From positions 496,001-560,000 of the forward strand of contig JASKMD010000013.1 in NCBI GenBank assembly GCA_030144725.1: a DNA stretch of 64,000 nucleotides. Direction: 5' to 3'. The notes beneath the pieces were generated by a model. The model did no database searches. It worked only from the letters and a program-made list of their open reading frames with translations, and was not told where the DNA came from. This DNA is from Haematococcus lacustris. Taxonomy: Eukaryota > Chlorophyta > Chlorophyceae > Chlamydomonadales > Haematococcaceae. Positions 24,369 through 34,323 of this stretch are shown here, in pieces (position 1 is the stretch's first letter; each line of letters begins with the position of its first letter). A program made the translations under genes and the position numbers.

Positions 24369-25994
24369 CTATTTGCGCTGATACTTCTGAAAGTGCTTCA
24401 CCATGCCATTGGCCTCCATCCTGGCAGTCTGAGGGCGTCTACCCTGGTACTGCCTGGAGGGACCAGCATGGTCACCACCACGGTCAGGGCTGCGGTCACG
24501 CTTTGCAGCCTTGTAGGGGGCAGAGCCACCCTTCTTCAGGTCTTGCATCAGCTCCCAGGTACCAGCATCCTTCATGGCCTCTTCCTTGCTCATGCCAGAG
24601 GCCTTCCTCTTGCAGTGCTTTGTCCAGTGGGATGACAATCCACAGTGGTAGCAGTAGCCACTGGCAGGAGGGGGACCCTCACTGTCAGCAGAGGGAGCAG
24701 CAGGACGCCCAGGAGGTGGACCAGGAAACCTGGCCAGGTTCTGCAGCCCACGTTGCACTTGGGCCACCTGGTGCACAGCAGCAACCGGGCGCCTTGAGGC
24801 AGGATGCACACCAGAGCCAGCAGCAGCCACAAGGGCCTTGTGGTTGGTGATGGCAGCCTTAATGGCTTCATCCAAAGTGGGGGCCACAAGGGCACGCAGA
24901 TCCTTGGCAACAGGACCACGCAGATCTGCTGACAGGCCACGCTGGAAGACATTCACAAGCATGGAATCTGTCATGCAGTCCTTGCCAGCCAAGGTGAGGG
25001 TGTTCCTGAAGTCAGTAATGTATGCTGACAGGGCAACACCATTAGTCATACGCAGGTGAGTTGAGTCAAGGAGCTTAGCACGTGCTGCATCAGCATCAGT
25101 GGTCAGGTCCTCTCCTACAAACTCAAGGAACTGCTGTGACAGGTAGGGCCATGTGGGGTAGCCAGAGTGGGTCAGGGCATATGAGTCCCTAACAGACTGG
25201 AACCACACATCCCTAGCCTTCCCTGACAGGAAAGAGGGCAGAGCAAGAGCAGGGTCCAGGCCATGTGCAACACAGTGTGCTTCAAGGTCTTCCAGGAATG
25301 ACAGAGCACGGCGACCGGAGGTCGAACTGGCATCAGTCCACCGCTCAGTCACGGGCAACCCGCGACGTGAGTTGGAATCAGGACCAGCAACAGCAGTGGC
25401 ATTGGCAGGCAGGGGCGCAGCAGTGGGGCGAACCCCAGCATACTTGTCCCGCACAGCAGCAAGTGTGCGAGGGTTCGAAGTGCCGGGCGAACCCGAGGCA
25501 ACATCTTTCTGCGCAACAGGCTGGTGCATTGCAGCAGTCAAGTGTTGGAGTGCGCGCAGAGCAGCAGCCAAAGGCCTGACTAGCTGCGACGCTACTTCGA
25601 CTGGCCTCTTAGCTGGGCTAGGGCTAGCTGACAGCAAAGCAGCATTAGCAGCACGCTTAGCAGCAAGAGGACTCACCAGCGAACCAGCTTGCTGGTTGTT
25701 GGCCTGCGCTGCGACCAGTTGCGCCTGGAGGGTGGCAATTTGCGCGTTGAGCTCGTCGACTGGAGTCGAAGTGCTGTCGAATTGGTCCAGGCCAAACTCG
25801 TCCAGGAGCTCTTCTTCCTCAGCCAACTGTTGGCCTCCTGCGGGAAGTGAAGCGGGCAACTCGCCCGGCTCCGGTGCTGCACCGAGTGCAGGACCCGTCT
25901 CCGCTGTAGCTGTAACAGCTGAAGCCGGAGGAAGGACGCCAGAGGCGCCATTGGTCTTGTTCGCCGAAGCGACATTTTGGGTAGTTGAAGTCAT
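24369..25994 (-). CDS. gag: gypsy Gag
   Basis: A 541-residue protein starting MTSTTQNVASANKT. It has an acidic, Leu-rich coiled region (EEEELLDEFGLDQF), a capsid-like central domain (WTDASSTSGRRALSFLEDLE, then GKARDVWFQSVRD) and one CCHC zinc knuckle CYHCGLSSHWTKHC near residue 455. A basic C-terminal tail follows. The knuckle binds retroelement RNA during particle assembly. It begins just inside the 5' LTR and ends at UAG. Confidence 0.92.
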   Translation of the reverse strand: MTSTTQNVASANKTNGASGVLPPASAVTATAETGPALGAAPEPGELPASLPAGGQQLAEEEELLDEFGLDQFDSTSTPVDELNAQIATLQAQLVAAQANNQQAGSLVSPLAAKRAANAALLSASPSPAKRPVEVASQLVRPLAAALRALQHLTAAMHQPVAQKDVASGSPGTSNPRTLAAVRDKYAGVRPTAAPLPANATAVAGPDSNSRRGLPVTERWTDASSTSGRRALSFLEDLEAHCVAHGLDPALALPSFLSGKARDVWFQSVRDSYALTHSGYPTWPYLSQQFLEFVGEDLTTDADAARAKLLDSTHLRMTNGVALSAYITDFRNTLTLAGKDCMTDSMLVNVFQRGLSADLRGPVAKDLRALVAPTLDEAIKAAITNHKALVAAAGSGVHPASRRPVAAVHQVAQVQRGLQNLARFPGPPPGRPAAPSADSEGPPPASGYCYHCGLSSHWTKHCKRKASGMSKEEAMKDAGTWELMQDLKKGGSAPYKAAKRDRSPDRGGDHAGPSRQYQGRRPQTARMEANGMVKHFQKYQRK

Positions 25995-26014
25995 GTTGAC
26001 TGGACCGCGAGCTT

Positions 26015-26038
26015 AAATGCTCGGGGTCGGAAACCAGC
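26015..26038 (-). promoter_or_regulatory. likely primer-binding site of the gypsy element
   Basis: On the minus strand, GCTGGTTTCCGACCCCGAGC follows the 5' LTR directly. Its position and the TGG start fit a tRNA-primed binding site. I cannot assign the tRNA. Confidence 0.5.
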
Positions 26039-26338
26039 TGTAACGTGCGGGGACGCAACGTCAGATGACCTTTTGACACAAGCTCGAAGGCCGGTCCAGT
26101 CGAGGCGGTGACTTCCGACTAGGGTGTTGGGTTACAGCGGTGTGTTGCGAGAATGGCTAGAGCTTAGAACGGGGCTCCCTGGGATCGAACCAGTTGTACT
26201 TGCGAACGCAATGTCGCTAGTCTTTAACCTGCCAAATCTCACACTACACGTGTAACCCGCGTCCCGCGACGGCTCGCATTCACGAGACAGCCCAGACGAC
26301 GCGAAGCGGCAATCTCTTCCAGAAGTGCGCACTTTACA
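26039..26338 (-). repeat. 5' LTR of the gypsy element
   Basis: A 300-bp LTR nearly identical to 20056-20355. It is followed at 26339-26343 by the CTTCC target duplication. Confidence 0.93.
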
Positions 26339-26343
26339 CTTCC

Positions 26344-26829
26344 GCCTGTGGCGCGGCCTGCTCCCACCTCCAAACGTTGGACACAGGCTGGACATGTCCC
26401 CACCAAGCTGCCCTAGCTGTAGCCACAGACCACAGCTAGCACCCAAGGCAAACAAAGAGGCATGAGAGGAGCAAAGACCAGTGCACTCGGCAGCTGGACC
26501 TATCTCTTCTCCTCGTTGACGAGAGCAATTCCAGCCTTGTCCGCCGGATGTCGCGCTAAAAGTTGAAGTTCAGGCTCCAAAAGTCCAAACTTCAGCTGTC
26601 AGCCAACGTCCCGCGTTTAGGTAGCTCTGCTCCCTCCTTGACGACGCCAGCAACTCCACAACAGCTTGATGACCCACAGCGGTCGTGTGCGGCACCCGGA
26701 CCTCATTTGTATTCCGCTGGACAAAGCGGTGCCCGTTCAAGCCTGGGAAGGCTGTCCCGTTGCATCCCAATTTATATACCGCTGGGTGCGGTGGTGAGGT
26801 AGCTTAGCCAATCCGTGCGACCGAAGTCA
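26344..26829 (+). other. probable non-coding part of Fanzor copy C
   Basis: This stretch continues the sequence that the gypsy element interrupted. It has no long frame, holds an AAGTTGAAGTTC/CCAAACTTC inverted motif near 26560-26597, and has a TATATA run at 26773. It may be an intron or a decayed exon between the two coding parts of copy C. Confidence 0.4.
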
Positions 26830-28088
26830 ACGTGGATTGTTACCAGGGCCACCGCGTGGAGGTGCCTCACCGCCAGCCCCCCCAGGCAGCCATCCCGGAC
26901 CTGAGCTGCAGGAACCTCTTCCTGCAGCTGGTCCGGGGCTTGCCCGGAAATGGCGCGAACACTCGGCCCAACGAGGCAGTGGCTGCCGTGCTGGCAGAGC
27001 ACCCTGACCTTCGCGCCCGCCTCGCAGCAATCCCCCGCCACCTGTCTGACACCAACATGGTGGACCACGTCGGCAAGCAGCTGGAGACCGCATTCAGCAA
27101 CATGCTCACGCTGCTCTTCGCTGGCAGGCTCAAGAAGTCTGTGTCCCTGGCTGGGGCAAAGGTCCTGCTGGGCACTGAGGAACACCGGCGCAGATTTGGA
27201 TTCTGGGGGGTGGGTGGTGGGCACCTGCCAGCCTGGTCAAAGCGGGAGTGCACCTATGTGCGCCGCATGGTGTGCGGCCTGGACGTCAGCTGGCTGCTGG
27301 AGCAGGGTGGGGTGGTGCCGACTCCAGCCATGCAGGCTGAGGTGGCTTTGCAACGGGGCCTGTTGGGGCTTGAGGAGGGGGAGAGGGTGGATGACTACTG
27401 GGTGGAGGATCCAGTCAACCGGGGCCGGCTGCTGCGCCATGCAGTGCACACTACCAGAGAGATGGAGGCAGCCATGGCAGCCTGGCAGCTGGATATGGTG
27501 CCTTGGCAGCAGGCTGAGCTCACCAACCCAGGGCTGCTGCCAAGGCCCCCCCGCCCCCCCACACCCTATGCCCTCACCCCCACCAGCAAGTGCCAGGCTC
27601 GGCATGTCTTCATAGACACCAGGGGCCTATACGGCATGATGCATGACGCCGGCATGCTGGGGGTGCTGACGGAGGAGGGGGTCACCTGCCCCATGTGTCC
27701 ATGCAGGTGGCTGCGGCCAGTGTACAGCGAGGCGAAGCGTTCCCAAGTCAGGGGCTTGATGAGCTCAACAAGCTACAACATCAGGTAAGCAATAACCAGA
27801 CAATGCACATGTACATGGCTGCAACATATCCCACATGAGGTGACACATGACATGGCACATGACTTGACTCAATGCATTTCCCACACCATGTGCAGGTTCT
27901 ACGACCGGGACGTCTCAGCCGCTCTGAACATCCGCCGCTGTGCAGTCGGCCCGAGGCCACGCCCCACCGAGCTGTGCTACTGGGATGGCCGCCCAGCCAT
28001 GCCAAAGCCAGGCCGGCCAGGCCAGGAGTGGGTGTACTTGCGTGACAAGGCCCTGTTGCGTAAGTGGCGGCGCAAGTGGCGGCGATAG
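26830..28088 (+). pseudogene. Fanzor-like copy C, 3' part with RuvC-III, catalytic centre deleted
   Basis: The first block (26830-27785) starts around VDCYQGHRVEVP and aligns in layout with the family 1 middle region: a helical segment, RHAVHTTREMEAAMAAW matching RHAVHVCRWLERWQ, and HVFIDTRGLYGMMHDAG matching VHFIKVDSRVLHGVC. A GT-AG intron (27786 to about 27894) leads to the last exon, which carries the RuvC-III motif YDRDVSAALNI and the ELCYWDGRPAMP end also found in family 1 (ELCYWPDQGALP), stopping at 28086. RuvC-I and RuvC-II should lie between MHDAGML and GVLTEEGVTCPMCPC but are missing, so this protein cannot form a full RuvC site. The structured 222-bp module starts 34 bases after the stop. 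Confidence 0.75.
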
Positions 28089-28121
28089 CCAGCTACAGCA
28101 AGACAATCCAAGAAAACAAGG

Positions 28122-28343
28122 TACCAAACCCCTCACAAAGGGAATGTGTGTGAGTAAGAGCTATAGAGTAGGGTAGAGCTCTTGCTAGTAGTAGCCTGGA
28201 GGCACACACACCAGAAGGCTGAGCTGAAGTGGGCATTAGGCACACTGTCAGTAGCCTTTACAACAGCGATCTCGCAGCCTGTGTTTGATTACAACTCATG
28301 CTTTGTTTTGGTGTTGCATGAGGGCTGTAGGGATTAAAACTTG
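28122..28343 (+). ncRNA. 222-bp structured 3' module of Fanzor copy C
   Basis: Near-identical twin of 9495-9716. It directly follows the RuvC-III exon of copy C and ends GGGATTAAAACTTG. The three inverted repeats are kept and the few differences fall mostly outside the stems. Position and conservation fit an omega-RNA scaffold or right end. The flanking guide would begin TCAGCTTTGCCATTTGCC. No transcript evidence is available here. Confidence 0.55.
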
Positions 28344-29417
28344 TCAGCTTTGCCATTTGCCGTGGACAAGCAGTGTGTGGGCAAGCCACTCACGCTCCAC
28401 GTCGCCCAGTTTTGCACGACATACTTGCTTGTCTTAGTTTCAGTGCGGCTGGACAGCGAGCAGTAGACTAAACGTCTGACCCACGGCCTTGACAAGCTGG
28501 GCAGTTGAGCACCTACACAACCAACTGGGAGGTACCTTTGTTGGTTGGGCCCTGGAACCTTATTTGCCCAGGAACCTGGAATTATTTGCACAGCCTATCA
28601 AAGCACTTGCGAAACAACCAGACCTCTCTGACCTGCCCGCATTTTACTGCCACAGGGCTATGGTCAAGAGATGGCATGTCATGCATGGATCGATGATAGG
28701 GGGGCATTTCAGGCGTTCCCAACATGGGGTTGGTAATCTTCATGCAACTGCCACCCATCTACTCCATCATTTGATGTAACGTTTGTTGCGTCTGCTGCAA
28801 TGTGATATGGCGCGTATGATGTAAGACTGGAATTGCGAACGGAGTCTTTCGATGCGGGCAGCCACATGTGACCCCGGATGTGTCCCAATCACAGACCGTG
28901 GTTAGCTACACTGGTAAGCTACGTCCTTGGCTATCCGTTAGCGATGCACGGCATGTCGGTGGCGCACACCACCGAAGTCCGGCAAACATGGCTGCGCGAG
29001 CTTCCTGATGGTGCAGGCCGCTTGGCGAGGATGTGAGGATTCCCTTAAGTGTTGACGGCAGCGCTACATCGCTATAATGGTGGGCGCCTGGCTTGCAAAC
29101 CCACCCACCCCTCAACATCTTTGCTGCTTTTTGCCACTGCCGCTGAGCTCCAGCCAAATTCCATACACTCTTGTCCAAGATGACTCTTACGTGCATTACC
29201 AGAACAAAGAAACATAGATATTGGATTGACGCACGATAATTGGGGCCACTCCAAAGGCACATCAATCGTTGGCTGCAGGTGTATGATGAGTAGTTACCCC
29301 CTTCCACCACCCCCTTCCAGCCCACCTAGCCCTACTCCCTGCCCATCCCCGCCCATCCCAGCTCTCCAGCAGCCAGGACTGCACCCTATAATGCTCACCA
29401 CTGCTTGAGCACCGTCA
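28344..29417. other. about 1 kb without a recognised gene
   Basis: Short frames only. A 19-bp segment at 28705-28723 (CATTTCAGGCGTTCCCAAC) recurs in inverted orientation at 33146-33164. Nothing else could be assigned. Confidence 0.4.
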
Positions 29418-29811
29418 GGTTGCATCTAGAGACCGGTGTCAGCCGCCGTGCCCTCTCCAAGTGCCGGCAATTCTTCGTCTCTGCGCAGTGCGTCCTCCCC
29501 AACCCACACCGGCCAGGCAACATATCTACAGTTGGGCGTGAATTCCACATCGTGTCCACCTACATGCGGCGCAAGACCCTTTGTAAGATGCAAAGGGGAA
29601 GGCAGGGTGGCGTGGGTGGGAAGGGGCTGGGAGAGAGTGGAAGGGGCTGGGAGGGAGTGGGAGGGGGGGCTGAGGGGGGGGGCTGAGGCTGGGAATAACC
29701 GCATGTCTTTGCTCTGCTGCCTGCTCTCAGACCAACTGTTGCGCGCAAAGGCAATACACCTGCAATCTGATGGGTGCACATGGATCGTGGCAAGGTGCTC
29801 GTATTGCGAGT
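29418..29811 (+). pseudogene. two exon-like blocks, unassigned, possibly SWIM-type zinc-finger remnant
   Basis: A block opening after CCGTCAG (29418 to about 29580) reads LHLETGVSRRALSKCRQFF and NPHRPGNISTVGREFHIVS, ends near a GT donor, and could splice to 29731-29811, which reads DQLLRAKAIHLQSDGCTWIV then ARCSYCE and a stop. The end resembles the start of a SWIM zinc finger, but the second half of such a finger is missing. A (GGGGCT)n repeat and Fanzor copy D follow. Function unknown. Confidence 0.3.
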
Positions 29812-29867
29812 GACAGCAGCAGTCACCCCGCAGCGCCAGCCAGAAGGCTGGGAGCAGAGGCCCGGTG

Positions 29868-30022
29868 GTGGGGCTAGGGCTGGGGCTGGGGCTGGGGCTG
29901 GGGCTGGGGCTGGGGCTGGGGCAGCAGCTGGGGCTGGGGCTGGGGCAGCAGCTGGGGCTGGGACCGGGGCAGCAGCTGGGGCTGGGGCTGGAGCTGGGCA
30001 CCTGGGGCTGGGGCTGGGGCTG
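29868..30022 (+). repeat. (GGGGCT)n repeat
   Basis: Hexanucleotide GGGGCT repeats with GCAGCT variants occur immediately left of Fanzor copy D. Confidence 0.9.
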
Positions 30023-30092
30023 TAAGCGTGAGGCGGGCGGCTGAGTGGCCTATAAATCCAGCTCCTGCTCCTGGCTGGCTGCACGATGCGCT

Positions 30093-32422
30093 GGGATGCA
30101 ATTGCAGCTCCCATGCTGACATCCCTCCGTGAATCTCCCGTGAAACCCAAATTGCTTGAAAAGGCCACCGCCCGTCGCACTGCGCATCGCGTGATGGCTA
30201 AGAAGAAGCGGAAGGGTAGCGACAAGAATCAGAAAGGTTCGTGTCCCTAGCCGACTGTGAGCTACGTGAACTACGCGCTGTGAGATAACCCGTCGCTCCT
30301 GTTCGCAGTGTCTCGTTCCCCTCAAGGCAAGCAACGACAGGCGCGCCGTGATGGCTGGACCATGCGTCGACGTCAGGTGTCGGTCCGCCCCCGCCTTATG
30401 TGTCCCCGCACTGTTTGTGTTGACCCCGCCTTGTGTCTTGGCCTGTCAAAATGCCTTGTGTCTTGGCCTGTATGACTCCGCCTTGTGTCTTGGCCTGTCA
30501 AAATGCAGGTCATCAAGGTCCCCGAAGGCGCAGTGCTGCGCGGGTGCAAGAAGACGAGGCGCAAGCTGCGGGAGCACCTCCGGCTGCGGGCTGAAATCCA
30601 CTCCCAGCTCCGCATGATCGCTTCCTTGTTTGTATTGCGCATATTTCTCACCTGCCTGGTGGGCTACCCTACCCCGGGAAGTGCCAGCGCCCCTCAGCCT
30701 CCAGCCGTGCAGCCCCCCCAACCCCCTGATGCTCCCCCCCTACCCCCACTCCCCACACGGGCCCCTGCCCAGCCAGCACCTGCCCAGCCTGCCAGCATGG
30801 AGTGCGACACTGACTCTGACTCCGAGTCAGACTGTGACTCTGAGCCAGAGCCACAGTTTGACTCGGAGTCAGAGTCAGAACCTGAGCCAGTCACGCAGCC
30901 CCCCCCAAGGCGCTGCAGCGCCCGCCTGGCAGCCCTTGCACCCGCAGCACCCACTGGCCCTCCCTTGCCCCTTGATTGCGAGGACCCTGTCATGCTGAGG
31001 CAGCTCAAGGACTTCTGCAAGTTCTTCGCAAACCCCAACTTCAAGACATGCTACAACCAGCTGTAGCGGCGCCTTGGGCGCAACCGCCACCCCATGCTCA
31101 TGCCAGCCTTTGAGGACCCCAGCAACCAGGCGCTGCTGGCCAAGCTGCAGGAGCTGGGCAGCATCAAACTGACGGGTTTCCACAACACCATCGACGCACA
31201 CTCCATGCAGCTGGCGATGGCCATGCAGCAGCACTACTCCAACCCAGGCAAGTCATGGTGGTGACTTGCTCTTGGACTTGGACCTGGACCTAGACCTAGA
31301 CCTTATACCTGACTTTATACCTGACCTGACCTGACCTGACCTTATACCTGACCTGACCAAGACCTGACCTGACCTAGACTTGACCTGACCTGACCTATAC
31401 CTGACCTGACCTTACATCTGACCTGACCTGACCTGACCTGACCTGCAGAGCGCATTGTCAAGCTGTACGCCAAGGCAGCCAGAGCCAAGCTAGGCTGGAG
31501 CGGGGAGGAGGCGCAGCTGTTCATTAGGATGGCGTGTGGGTATGGCATCAACGCCCACAGCTCGGAGCTGAAGGCCGCCACCCTGGACCAGAGGCATGTG
31601 GCGGACCTGATTGAGGAGGCCAACACGCACCGCCGCCTACTGGGCATGAAGAAGGAAGGCTCCCTGCAGGACACCCTGCCCCTGCCCTGCCGCATGCGCC
31701 ATGCAGTGCATGTGTGCCGGTGGCTAGAGCGGTGGCAGCAGCCCCCCACCCCACCCGCACCAGGGCAGCCAAAGCGCGGCAAGAGGCGTGGGGTTGGTCC
31801 CAGGACCCTGACCTGCCCACCCCCCTTCACCCTCACCCCCATGGCCAGGGTGGGGGTGCACTTCATCAAGGTGGACAGCAGGGTGCTGCATGGGGTGTGC
31901 AAGCAGCTGGGCCTAACCAAGGAAACCCGGGCAGCATTCACCTCAGAGCCAGCACTGAGCCATCATTGGGCCAGGTGGTTCAACACCAACAAGCTTCGCA
32001 ACACAGAGTTTGCTTTTGAGAGGTTGGTGGACACTGATGGTGTCAGCGTGTGCGTGCACTACACGCGCCCTCTTCCCCCTCCTCCAGCCCCACCTCCAGC
32101 TGCCAGCAGCAGCAGCACCAGCAGCCGCCCAAGTGCAGCAGCAGCAGCGGCCCATGCAGTGGGGCTCCCCCACATAGGCAGGGGCATAGCTGAGATGCGT
32201 GAGTTTGTGTTTGACCCAGACACACAGATTGGGGTGGGCATCGACCCCGGCGTCACCCAGGCAGTCAGCGCAGCCTCTGGGGTGTGGGATCCGCAGTCAG
32301 GCCAGCTGATGGCAGACCAGCTGCGCCGGTGGAAGCTGACCAAGGGCCAGGTTAAGCATGTATGCTAGTAGGTACTTCTGATCCGGCTCAAATGGAGGCC
32401 CTAGTGAGGAACAAGGGGGCTG
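30093..32422 (+). mobile_element. Fanzor family 1 copy D, internally deleted
   Basis: The left end GGGATGCA matches copy A; the right end GGGGGCTG matches E, F and the solo end at 34141. Exons by comparison: about 30113-30236 (MLTSLRESPVK then AKKKRKGS), 30309-30375, 30509-31247, and 31449 to about 32359, the last including RuvC-I (VGIDPGVTQAV). A GC-AG intron (31248-31448) contains (GACCT)n. Defects: CAG to TAG at 31063-31065, where A and F have Gln, and a deletion joining QVKH at about 32359 directly to the 3' hairpin arm, removing RuvC-II and RuvC-III. It can only be a non-autonomous derivative. Confidence 0.8.
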
Positions 32423-32435
32423 TAAGCGTGCGGCA

Positions 32436-32837
32436 ATGAAGATGACAGGAAAGCAGCTTCAGTCATACCTCCAGTTTCACAAGCAGGAGGTACACACGAG
32501 CTGGAGGGTACCCAAGCTACAGAGCCACGTGTGCACCCACATCTGTGGGAAGCTCGCCGCAGCTGCGCCCCCTCAGCAGCAGCTGACACCTGCAGGCACC
32601 ATCCCTGAGCTGGCTGTGCCTGCTGGTGCACCCCCTCAGCAGCAGCAACAGTTGGCAGCGGCAAGCACGTCACGGAAGCGTGAGGCACCTGCAGCTAACA
32701 AGTCGAGGGTAGCAAAGCAAGGTGAGACAACACCACGTACTGCACCTAGCACCTTGTTTAAGCGTAGTAGAGCAGCCGGGAATGCACCAGCGCCAGCAGC
32801 AGCTGCAAAAGCTAATAGTGGTATCCAGTTGTCATGA
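32436..32837 (+). CDS. hypothetical 133-residue ORF, low confidence
   Basis: It starts 13 bases after the right end of copy D. It reads MKMTGKQLQSYLQFHKQEVH, then a Gln/Ala/Pro-rich stretch and a basic tail. The composition is low-complexity and no family is recognised. It could be the tail of a transposon or gene cut by the copy D insertion. Confidence 0.3.
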   Translation: MKMTGKQLQSYLQFHKQEVHTSWRVPKLQSHVCTHICGKLAAAAPPQQQLTPAGTIPELAVPAGAPPQQQQQLAAASTSRKREAPAANKSRVAKQGETTPRTAPSTLFKRSRAAGNAPAPAAAAKANSGIQLS

Positions 32838-33165
32838 CTGCCGTCGTCTCGTCCACATGCCAAAAGCAAAATATGTTCCGACTGCTGCTGCGCGTTGCAG
32901 GTGCCACTCACAACAGTGTGGCGAAGCGTGCTAGTGCGGCGCGCCTCGCATGGGACGAAATCGCTTGAATTCAAATGTCGATCTTTGGGCAGGCACTGAT
33001 CACCGCTGAGAGCGAGTTAGTTTTTGCTGTGTCTGCCATCTCCTAGCTACGAGTCTCCTCTGTTCAAAGCACTATTTACATGTATTTTTGACTAAGTGGC
33101 TGCGGAGATACGGGCTTCCTATCACAGGGGGGTGGTTTTCAGGTAGTTGGGAACGCCTGAAATGT

Positions 33166-33243
33166 CAGGTCTGGCCAGGCCAGGCCTGCTAGGCTGCTCC
33201 ACCACCCTGCGAAACCCCTCCCGCACCGCCCCCGCCTTCCAAG
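33166..33243 (-). pseudogene. Fanzor fragment related to copy B (RuvC-II flank)
   Basis: On the minus strand this encodes AWKAGAVREGFRRVVEQPSR, matching GWKAGAVRGGFRKVVEQPSR of copy B at about 7919-7978. Only about 80 bases are recognisable. Confidence 0.65.
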
Positions 33244-33388
33244 CCCTCCAAGCACAAACATATCCAGGCCAACGAAACTTGTTCAACAACCATACACTGC
33301 AGCCCAGGGCTCATTCACCGCAGACGCCACACATCATCAAATAGATCAGCTGGAGCCTAGATCAGCTGGAGCCTGAGTCACTATGAGC

Positions 33389-34285
33389 TCAAAGCCTCTG
33401 ATCTGTAGGCGTTTCCTCAGGCGGCTGCAGGCCCAGCAGCTCAGGCGGAAGGGGCAGCGGTGTTGCGGGCGGGCGGTACCCTGCAGGCATCTCCCCGCCC
33501 CAGCGGGCTGCGGCATACAGCCATCTCTTGGCCAGCTGCAACAATGAGGAAGGCAGTGGGTAGCCCAGCTAACAGGCCACCGACAGTGGCACCAACACCA
33601 CAGCAGCCGATGCTATCCAGCTGCGGTGACAAGGGTGGAAAGGCAGGAGGGGAAGGGGAGGAGCCAGGCTAGCTGGCTGGCAGGCAAGGTGGTGAGGAAA
33701 GATGGGATGGTACCTGGTCCTCCTGACACCCTGGTGCCTGCTCCCTGGTTGCTCCTCATTGCTACTGGGATCATCACTCACTTCCTCATCCTTCTCACAG
33801 CCCCAGCCACTGGCCAGCATCAGGCCGACTAAACCCATTTGGTGAGCATCAGCCTCGGCAGCAGCCACCTGCTGATCCCACCAGCAACAGGTCACAAAGG
33901 GATCTCACTCTGAGGCATGTGTGAGTGCCTGACAATACTGATGGGCACATAGCTAGGGATGCAAGGGCTGACATAGGTGGTAGGCGGGCTCATGTGCCAT
34001 GTGCACTGGGTTTACTCCACACAGCCCAATAACACTGTTTGAGCCGGATCCAGTTAGTGGCTACTAGTGGCTGATAGTGGCTGCTAGTAGGTACTACTGA
34101 TCCGGCTCAAATGGAGGCCCTAGTGAGGGACAAGGGGGCTGATATGCATTCCTCGTCACACTCCCTACCTCGACAGCCTCCTTGAACCAATCTCGGGTAC
34201 ACTGCTGTACCTGCTCCCTCAGGGTGATGCGACGCTGGGTTCCAGGCAGGGGGTGGCGCTGCACCTGCCCCTGCTGCACCTGCTG

Positions 34286-34323
<38 letters not shown>

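Larger units (their letters stand above)
20056..26338 (-). mobile_element. complete Ty3/gypsy chromodomain LTR retrotransposon
   Basis: The element is 6283 bp with 300-bp LTRs, a 5-bp target duplication, gag and pol, all read on the minus strand. The LTRs start TG and end CA and differ at only one position that I can see (G at 20341, A at 26325), which points to a very recent insertion. It has landed inside Fanzor-like copy C. The order protease, reverse transcriptase, RNase H, integrase, chromodomain defines it as a Ty3/gypsy chromovirus. Confidence 0.95.

Noticed and set aside
29426..30225. Minus-strand Pro/Ala-rich ORFs over the (GGGGCT)n repeat
   Set aside because: They are repeat-driven frames overlapping the plus-strand 5' end of copy D.
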